Of a stretch of 6,013 nucleotides of DNA, positions 5,189 to 6,013 are shown one piece after another. The first letter of the stretch is position 1, and every line of letters begins with the position of its first letter. Made by a program: the position numbers and the translations under genes. The notes below the pieces were generated by a model, which saw only the letters and a program-made list of their open reading frames with translations, ran no database searches and had not been told where the DNA came from. Source of the DNA: JAABRU01 sp050180235 (GTDB taxonomy: Bacteria > Desulfobacterota > Desulfobacteria > Desulfobacterales > Desulfococcaceae); assembly GCA_050180235.1 (NCBI GenBank), contig JBFXEJ010000184.1, positions 1 through 6,013 of the forward strand. Direction: 5' to 3'.

Positions 5189-5842
5189 ATGCAGATACCG
5201 AAAATACTTGTGATTGCCACGCGGAATAAGGGAAAAACAGCGGAAATCAGGCAACTGCTCAAAGATTTCCCCATTGAAATCAGAAATCTGGATGACTTCG
5301 GCCCCATCCCGGAAGTGAAAGAGGATGGCAATACCTTTGATGACAATGCCTACAAAAAAGCTGCGTTCACTGCCAGAGTGCTGGGATTTCCGGCTCTGGC
5401 AGATGATTCAGGACTGACAGTGGAAGCTCTGGATGGCAGACCCGGTGTGCATTCCGCACGTTACGGCGGAGAGGGGTTGAGTGATCGGGACAGATACGAA
5501 AAGCTGCTCAGAGAAATGGAGGGAAAAGAGAACAGGAAAGCCGCTTTTGAATGCGTGATTTCCCTTGCAGTTCCCACCGGCCCGGCTCTGACCTACGAAG
5601 GCCGGTGCGAGGGAATCCTTTCACTGGAACCTGCCGGGGAAAGCGGTTTCGGTTATGATCCCATCTTTTTTTATCCGCCCTTGAACAAAACCTTTGCCCA
5701 GATGACAGGGGAAGAGAAAAATCAGGTCAGTCACCGGGGAAAGGCTTTGCAGGAAGTTCAAAGCGAGTTTGACAAGATTATAAAGTGGCTGGAAATTCAG
5801 ATGCCGGAACCGGAAAGGTTGGGGTGTCAGGAAAATAAGTGA
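5189..5842 (+). CDS. rdgB: RdgB/HAM1 family non-canonical purine NTP pyrophosphatase
   Basis: The 217-residue cytoplasmic house-cleaning enzyme hydrolyses dITP, ITP and XTP to monophosphate plus pyrophosphate, keeping deaminated purines out of DNA and RNA. Motifs in order: ATRNKGKTAEI (10-20), the phosphate-binding N-terminal loop with Asn13 and Lys14/Lys16; EVKEDGNTFDDNAYKKA (42-58) with the metal-binding Glu; ADDSGL (71-76) with the catalytic Asp; GRPGVHSARY (83-92); GFGYDPIF (153-160), which recognises the base; and SHRGKAL (181-187). Everything needed for catalysis is there. The C-terminus runs about 15-20 residues past the usual end (near 200), with a polar EIQMPEPERLGCQENK tail. ATG 5189 has GAGGA at 5180-5184, a close spacing of 4 bases, and agrees with the family N-terminus. 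A strong hairpin follows 29 bases after the stop. Confidence 0.95.
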   Translation: MQIPKILVIATRNKGKTAEIRQLLKDFPIEIRNLDDFGPIPEVKEDGNTFDDNAYKKAAFTARVLGFPALADDSGLTVEALDGRPGVHSARYGGEGLSDRDRYEKLLREMEGKENRKAAFECVISLAVPTGPALTYEGRCEGILSLEPAGESGFGYDPIFFYPPLNKTFAQMTGEEKNQVSHRGKALQEVQSEFDKIIKWLEIQMPEPERLGCQENK

Positions 5843-5871
5843 GGGATTTGCGCACTTCTTTCAACCATTGC

Positions 5872-5906
5872 GAACAACCGGATTTTTCCAAAAAATCCGG
5901 TTGTTC
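5872..5906. terminator. perfect 16-bp hairpin after rdgB
   Basis: Arms 5872-5887 (GAACAACCGGATTTTT) and 5891-5906 are exact reverse complements around a 3-base loop (CCA). Its place 29 bases after the rdgB stop suits a transcription end, but no T-run follows the right arm, so it is not a classic intrinsic terminator. It may instead be a dispersed palindrome that stabilises the mRNA 3' end. Because it is symmetric it could act on either strand. Confidence 0.5.
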
Positions 5907-5958
5907 TGAAACATCATACAAAAAATCTGATTTTAGCCGAAAAAACCGGTTTTTCTGA
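5893..5958. repeat. paired copies of a CCGGTT..TTCTGA motif with a second palindrome
   Basis: Bases 5893-5909 and 5942-5958 are direct repeats with 15 of 17 positions identical, both holding CCGGTT, a base, then TTCTGA. The first copy forms the right arm of the 16-bp hairpin. The second overlaps a perfect 14-bp palindrome (AAAAACCGGTTTTT, 5941-5954). The arrangement looks like two members of one palindromic repeat family placed in tandem downstream of rdgB. Confidence 0.45.
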
Positions 5959-5982
5959 TAATACCAAATCGGGTAGTGGGAC

Positions 5983-6011
5983 TTTTCATGCTGATAATGT
6001 AAAATTATAAT
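5983..6011 (+). promoter_or_regulatory. possible promoter at the right window edge
   Basis: TTTTCA (5983-5988) and a perfect TATAAT (6006-6011) are separated by 17 bases on the + strand. The sequence is AT-rich, so chance is a concern, and no gene is visible beyond it because the window ends. It lies after the rdgB hairpin and repeats, a natural place for the next transcription unit to begin. Confidence 0.3.
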
Positions 6012-6013
6012 GA

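Noticed and set aside
4902..5979. 9-bp inverted repeat CCACTACCC (4902-4910) and GGGTAGTGG (5971-5979) bracketing the small frame and rdgB, resembling IS ends
   Set aside because: Many 9-bp inverted matches are expected by chance in 6 kb, the flanks do not extend the match, no transposase is recognisable inside, and rdgB is a housekeeping gene.
1..6013. CRISPR array, tRNA or rRNA genes, phage or secretion modules
   Set aside because: No regularly spaced direct repeats, no cloverleaf-like segment and no such protein motifs were seen on either strand.

Overview
The window looks like a chromosomal stretch from a Gram-negative bacterium with a moderately AT-rich, repeat-laden, insertion-sequence-bearing genome. 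A large-genome Desulfobacterota-type organism is my guess. It rests on overall style (dispersed palindromes, IS debris, surface-polysaccharide epimerases, a HipB-like regulator, a lone periplasmic binding protein) and not on a diagnostic marker gene. All recognisable genes lie on the + strand.

Left part (1-907): this is accessory debris. It opens inside the 3' end of an IS5-superfamily transposase, cut by the window edge, and the element appears to end near 309. Next come a 3' gene fragment or small gene (to 509), a second short frame overlapping it by ATGA and broken by an early stop (506-607), a 67-bp degenerate palindromic repeat (621-687) and an AT-rich leader.

Middle (908-3468): two extended SDR nucleotide-sugar epimerases flank a small regulatory locus. 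The first resembles UDP-glucose/UDP-GlcNAc 4-epimerases of the GalE/WbpP type; the second is a clear UDP-glucuronate 4-epimerase. Between them are a short-unit GGATTAA-type repeat, a good sigma70-like promoter containing an imperfect palindrome, a HipB-like helix-turn-helix gene, and what looks like only the first codons of a hipA gene overlapping the hipB stop. The toxin body is absent; the second epimerase starts right after the stub.

Right part (3481-6013): the glucuronate epimerase is followed after 12 bases by a secreted solute-binding-like protein, whose stop overlaps (ATGA) the start of ogt, an O6-methylguanine-DNA methyltransferase. This is probably one transcription unit. After a weak terminator-like hairpin and an unrecognised 59-residue frame comes rdgB, the house-cleaning ITP/XTP pyrophosphatase. 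A perfect 16-bp hairpin and a related palindromic repeat follow, then a possible promoter reading out of the window.

Functionally, the two epimerases would supply UDP-sugars (galacto-configured hexose or HexNAc, and UDP-galacturonate) for surface polysaccharide, while ogt and rdgB protect DNA and the nucleotide pool. I see no convincing new multi-gene system. The observation most worth checking is the apparently decapitated hipBA module, with its antitoxin gene and promoter still intact.
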